Source: Desmodesmus armatus
Taxonomy: Eukaryota; Chlorophyta; Chlorophyceae; Sphaeropleales; Scenedesmaceae
Reading direction: 5' to 3'
DNA length: 64,000 nt
NCBI GenBank assembly: GCA_007449985.2
Contig: VIIQ02000622.1
Location: 1 to 64,000, forward strand
Part shown: one piece after another, positions 60,793 through 64,000 of the stretch
How positions within the stretch are numbered: position 1 is the first letter of the stretch
How the letters are laid out: each line of letters opens with the position of its first letter
Notes under the pieces: model-generated
Told to the model about the DNA's origin: nothing
Database searches by the model: none
What the model saw: only the letters and a program-made list of their open reading frames with translations
Program-made: the position numbers and the translations under genes

Positions 60793-62700
60793 TCATGGGA
60801 ACGTGATTTTGTTCCAACCACACATTGCCTCTGACACTTCAATACTGCTGCAGTAAGCTGTTGCCACAAGGGATGGCCACTGGGCAAGCTGCAATTCGCC
60901 AACATACCCCAACGTGCCATTGTACACAGATGACAGTGCCATTTGTCCATTTGTCACATTAGTAACCATGCTGCTTGGCTGCCTCACAACACCAGCAGAC
61001 ATGCTGCAGTTGGACATCTCCCACACAAACATGTATTCCACAATGTGTGCGCCAATGACTGTCAAGTGCATCAGCTGGTGGCTTGAACCTATCAGGTCGA
61101 AGACGGAAGGGAAGTATTTCTCTGGGAACCCGAGGGCATATGCCCAACCACCCAACTGCCACAGGATCACATGTGCAAGGGTGTACTTGGTGGCTGCGCC
61201 TGGTTGCCGGTGGGTCAGCTCCACAACCGTCTGGTAGATCATCGGCATAGCGCTTACAAGAGCCTGAGCACTGACCAGCAGGAACCACTGCACCCTGCAC
61301 AACAGCAAGAAGGCAACAGTGTTGCGTTGTTCAAACGACAACTAATGTTGTGAGGACCTTCTCCAATATGAAGCTAACAATACTCCTCATTTGCTTGTTG
61401 TAGTGTAACAGCAGCTGTGGGCTGAAGCTTTTGTGTTGGGATATACTGTATGGTAGATTGAAAAAACGTGATGGTAATAAGTGTGCTGCATCAATACAAT
61501 GTATGGTTCTGGGCCCTGTGCAACTCCTGGCCGTCATTGACAGATATGCATGGTGCAGCACTTACTTGCGCCTTCCACACGTGGCTTCGGGTGCTGCATT
61601 GCATATGCGGTGCACACCCAGGGTTGCCACAGATGCTGCCAAACTCATGTTCAGCAAGACGCCCACCCATGTGTCGTACACGTTCCAAGACAGCGCCAAG
61701 TTGAGGGGGATACCCATCAGAAAGATGAACATCGTGTCAAGCCTGGCAACAATGCAGACAGCAGCATCGCAAACATGCACACATGCAGTTGGCCTGTAAG
61801 CACGGTGTTGGAGGCAGTGACCAGGGATCAGCTATGCTATCCGCTGGTAAAACATTTCACATGCTGCTGTGCCACGACAAGGCAGCTTTGCATGCCGATA
61901 TTGTGGATGATGCTGGGGATGGGGCGCAACCAGTGTCCGCTTTGTTGCACTCTCAAGATGTGCACGTCCTGAACCATGCACAAGCATCAGCAACCAGCCA
62001 ACACCCTGGCTGAAACTCCACAATAGGTGTAGCACTGTGCTGATTGAAGCTTGACACTTCTTGTTTGTAAGAACATCAATTCATGTGGCATTGCAAGTTT
62101 GCTCTGCCCGGCGTGCAGGCAATTGGGAGCGAGTCGAGTTAGCGTTCCCTGCATCGTACACATACCCGCACCACAAGTCACGCACTTCCTTGCTGATGCA
62201 GTTGAACAGGAGAAAGCCAACGCTGAAGGGTATGTGCACGAGCGCCGAGATGGACAAAGCAGCGAAAGGCACCAGCGCTGTGATGGGCAGGTGGCTGGTC
62301 CTATAGCTAGCTAGCAACCCATGTGAAAAGAGTGATGCTGATGACACCTTTGGCAATCATCGTCTGCATAAAACAAAACTGAAATGTTTAGCAGCCGCTC
62401 AACAACTTGTGCTGTCACCGCACAGGTCCGTACAGGGCCTGTACAGAGGCTGTCCAGATTTGTCTGCAGCCATCAGTAAATGTAGTGGATGCCAGGCAGC
62501 TACCTTTGTGCCATGGCGACCATCAGCAGTGTCATCTGAAGCCATCACTATGGCATAGTGCCACATACTGTCAGTGATGCAGGCTATGCATGTTCATGGG
62601 CGCATGATGGTAAAGCAGCCCAAATCCCGTGGCTCAAGAATTGCGCCTCAGGCGCTGTTTGTTAGCAGACTCACCCAGGTGTTGATGGTCTCTACATGAA
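60793..62700 (-). CDS. PAQR (adiponectin receptor-like) seven-span membrane protein
   Basis: Exons 60793-61294, 61566-61742 and 62166-62347 join in consistent phase with GT-AG ends. A 5' exon ending at 62675 (FELHVETINTW before GTGAGT) also fits in phase; its beginning is uncertain. ETINTW matches the family's first conserved block (E-T-x-N-x-W). Then come HIPFSVGFLLFNCISKEVRD, LDTMFIFLMGIPLNLALSWN, a span starting VQWFLLVSAQALVSAM, ALGFPEKYFPSVFDLIGSSH and QLMHLTVIGAHIVEYM. The Asp/His pattern (F-D-x-x-G-x-S-H-Q-x-x-H) is the family's zinc-binding, ceramidase-like signature. A His in the middle block (ALVHIPFSVG) is the expected third ligand. After the last span comes a ~70-residue tail with NxS/T sites. 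Members act in lipid signalling at membranes; the ligand is unknown. Confidence 0.85.
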
Positions 62701-62757
62701 GCTCAAATGCAGGGGCCGGCAGCCATAGAAAGAGGGGCAAAAAGGCGCCAAAGAGGG

Positions 62758-62798
62758 GCAGTTTTGGCGCGCGCGCGCAGCGCGCGCGCCAAAACTGC
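62758..62798. repeat. Perfect 19-bp GC-rich hairpin
   Basis: GCAGTTTTGGCGCGCGCGC (62758-62776) and its exact reverse complement (62780-62798) flank a 3-base loop. Alternating CG makes it a possible Z-DNA former. It overlaps the uncertain 5' end of the PAQR-type gene. Confidence 0.95.
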
Positions 62799-63466
62799 AG
62801 AGGGGGGATGTAGTGATCGTTTTGATGTAAGCGGTTACAATCGTTCATCTGCATTCAACACACCACACTGCACAACACCACACATCACATGTTACAGTGA
62901 GTACTGAAGTCACAGGAACCGAGTATCCTTGCTGTATCGACCTCATCGACATCCACTGTAGACCGACACACTGACACATGCTTCATGCAGGCTGTCCAAT
63001 TGATACACTTTCTTTCTCACTCTCATCACGACATCCTGATACTGTATAGTGTCCACTTCACCACAACAGGCTGATCACTGCATTCTCACTGCAGTCTCAC
63101 CCATCTCTACACACGTCAGTCTCCAACTGCTGGACTAACGCTCAGCCTGCTCGACAACTGCGTGGCTACGCCTCCTACCCCCCCAGAGCAGGAAGAGCGG
63201 AAGGACAGTACCCGCCTCAAATCCTCCTGACTGCACCACTGCAGAAAAATTGAAGGAAGCGATATCCCAACACACACACAACCCCACCAGCCACACACAC
63301 TTTGCACCCACCCTGCCAACACACCCCCACAAGCATCTGCAAGGCCACAGGGGTGCCTGGAACACAGCACACCACACAAAGTGGGCAATGCAGAAGAGAC
63401 ACCAGCCGACACTGCGAAAAACACAACAGAAGAGAGCAAGAGAGGACACTCAAGCGGAAATGCAAG

Positions 63467-63489
63467 ACAGAACAGAACAGAACAGAACT
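63467..63489. repeat. Pentanucleotide repeat (ACAGA)n
   Basis: About four and a half perfect units. Confidence 0.85.
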
Positions 63490-63570
63490 GGACAACAACT
63501 GGGAGGGGAAGCAGATCAACCCTCAGTCAAGACAAGAACAGGGGAATGAAACGTCCCTGTGACAGACAGA

Positions 63571-63690
63571 CATCAGGGGAACCGCGTTCAACCCTGGAAC
63601 AAGCAGAAAAAAGGAGGGGAATGTAGCGCATGGTGCACTCCCGTTCCAGACACATCAGGGGAGCCACGCTCAACCCTGGAACAAGCAAGC
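63571..63690. repeat. 82-bp spaced direct repeat
   Basis: CATCAGGGGA...CAACCCTGGAACAAGCA occurs at 63571 and again at 63653. GGGGAATG also precedes both copies, so the period is about 80 bases with two copies in view. Confidence 0.8.
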
Positions 63691-64000
63691 AAGCATCGCA
63701 GGACAAGAAATCAAGCCAAACTAAACCAAGGCGCCGCCAGGGCACCAAGGTCCACACAGTATCAAGGGAACGGCACAGCCGACAAGGGACCTTGGCCTGA
63801 ACGTACGCACAGCACACAAGCACAAAGGAAAAGCGAGCACAGTACACACGAAGAGGTTCTACTGAACTTGCCGCTAACCTGAGTAGGGCACCTGTGTCCA
63901 GCCAGCACCTCCTACGGCACAAGCCATCACCATCAGCCTGTTGCAGGCGGAAAGAGGGCACGCAATGGGGCCAAGAAGGCGCAGCGCGTGTCCACCAGAA

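Larger units (their letters stand above)
62799..64000. other. A/C-rich, repeat-bearing stretch at the window end
   Basis: From about 62840 the plus strand becomes strongly A/C-rich and poor in G, unlike the rest of the window. A TGTAGTGATCG start at 62809 and a TGTTACA at 62889-62895 could be the ends of a short LTR-like unit, but there is only one copy. No protein motif is visible. It may be the leader of a retroelement that continues past 64000. Confidence 0.35.

Noticed and set aside
62758..62830. Hairpin as a Helitron 3' end
   Set aside because: No CTRR terminus follows within the expected dozen bases on either strand.

Overview
The window looks like nuclear DNA of a chlorophyte green alga. 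The genes are intron-rich with GT-AG introns. There are many CAG/CTG-rich stretches. TGTAA poly(A)-type signals follow several stops. Three small genes carry a two-part chloroplast and thylakoid-lumen presequence, and a plant-type (TTTAGGG) telomere block lies inside the sequence. I cannot name the species; a chlorophycean alga is my best guess. No rRNA, tRNA, CRISPR or bacterial-type operon was seen. Layout: bases 1-10170 are a high-identity array of a ~2.5 kb repeat. Each period has a ~1.82 kb module A and a ~690 bp module B. B is bounded by inverted termini starting CAGTGGGTTCGG and looks like a non-autonomous TIR element. After three direct copies the array flips at 7663/7664 into one inverted copy, which stops exactly at a B terminus (10170). 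Bases 10171-12675 hold no recognisable gene. Two paralogous lumen-protein genes (12676-13669 and 14961-16098, minus) come next. Then a very large minus-strand gene (16672-34254) encodes a ZNFX1-like superfamily 1 helicase with NFX1-type zinc fingers and an N-terminal CCCH finger. A third lumen-protein paralog (34784-35832, plus) is divergent from it. The second very large gene (37046-52112, minus) encodes a TmcB-like multi-membrane-span protein with TPR-like repeats and several PAS domains. After a gene-poor stretch come a small unrecognised minus-strand gene (~55089-55812), an eight-exon LPEAT/LPCAT-type lysophospholipid acyltransferase (56592-59430, plus), an internal telomere block, and a PAQR-family membrane protein (60793 to ~62700, minus). 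The PAQR 5' end runs into a perfect 19-bp GC-rich hairpin and an A/C-rich repeat-bearing stretch that reaches the window end. How they fit together: this is ordinary eukaryotic gene order, not a pathway cluster. The clearest link is the lumen-protein family. All three members have the same three-exon design (exon 1 always 135 nt, same intron phases) and TGACGT-type bZIP motifs 130-245 bp upstream, but divergent C-terminal tails. The ZNFX1-like protein would act in RNA surveillance or small-RNA inheritance, the TmcB-like protein in membrane-linked sensing, and the acyltransferase and PAQR protein in membrane lipid biology. These roles are inferred from family membership only.
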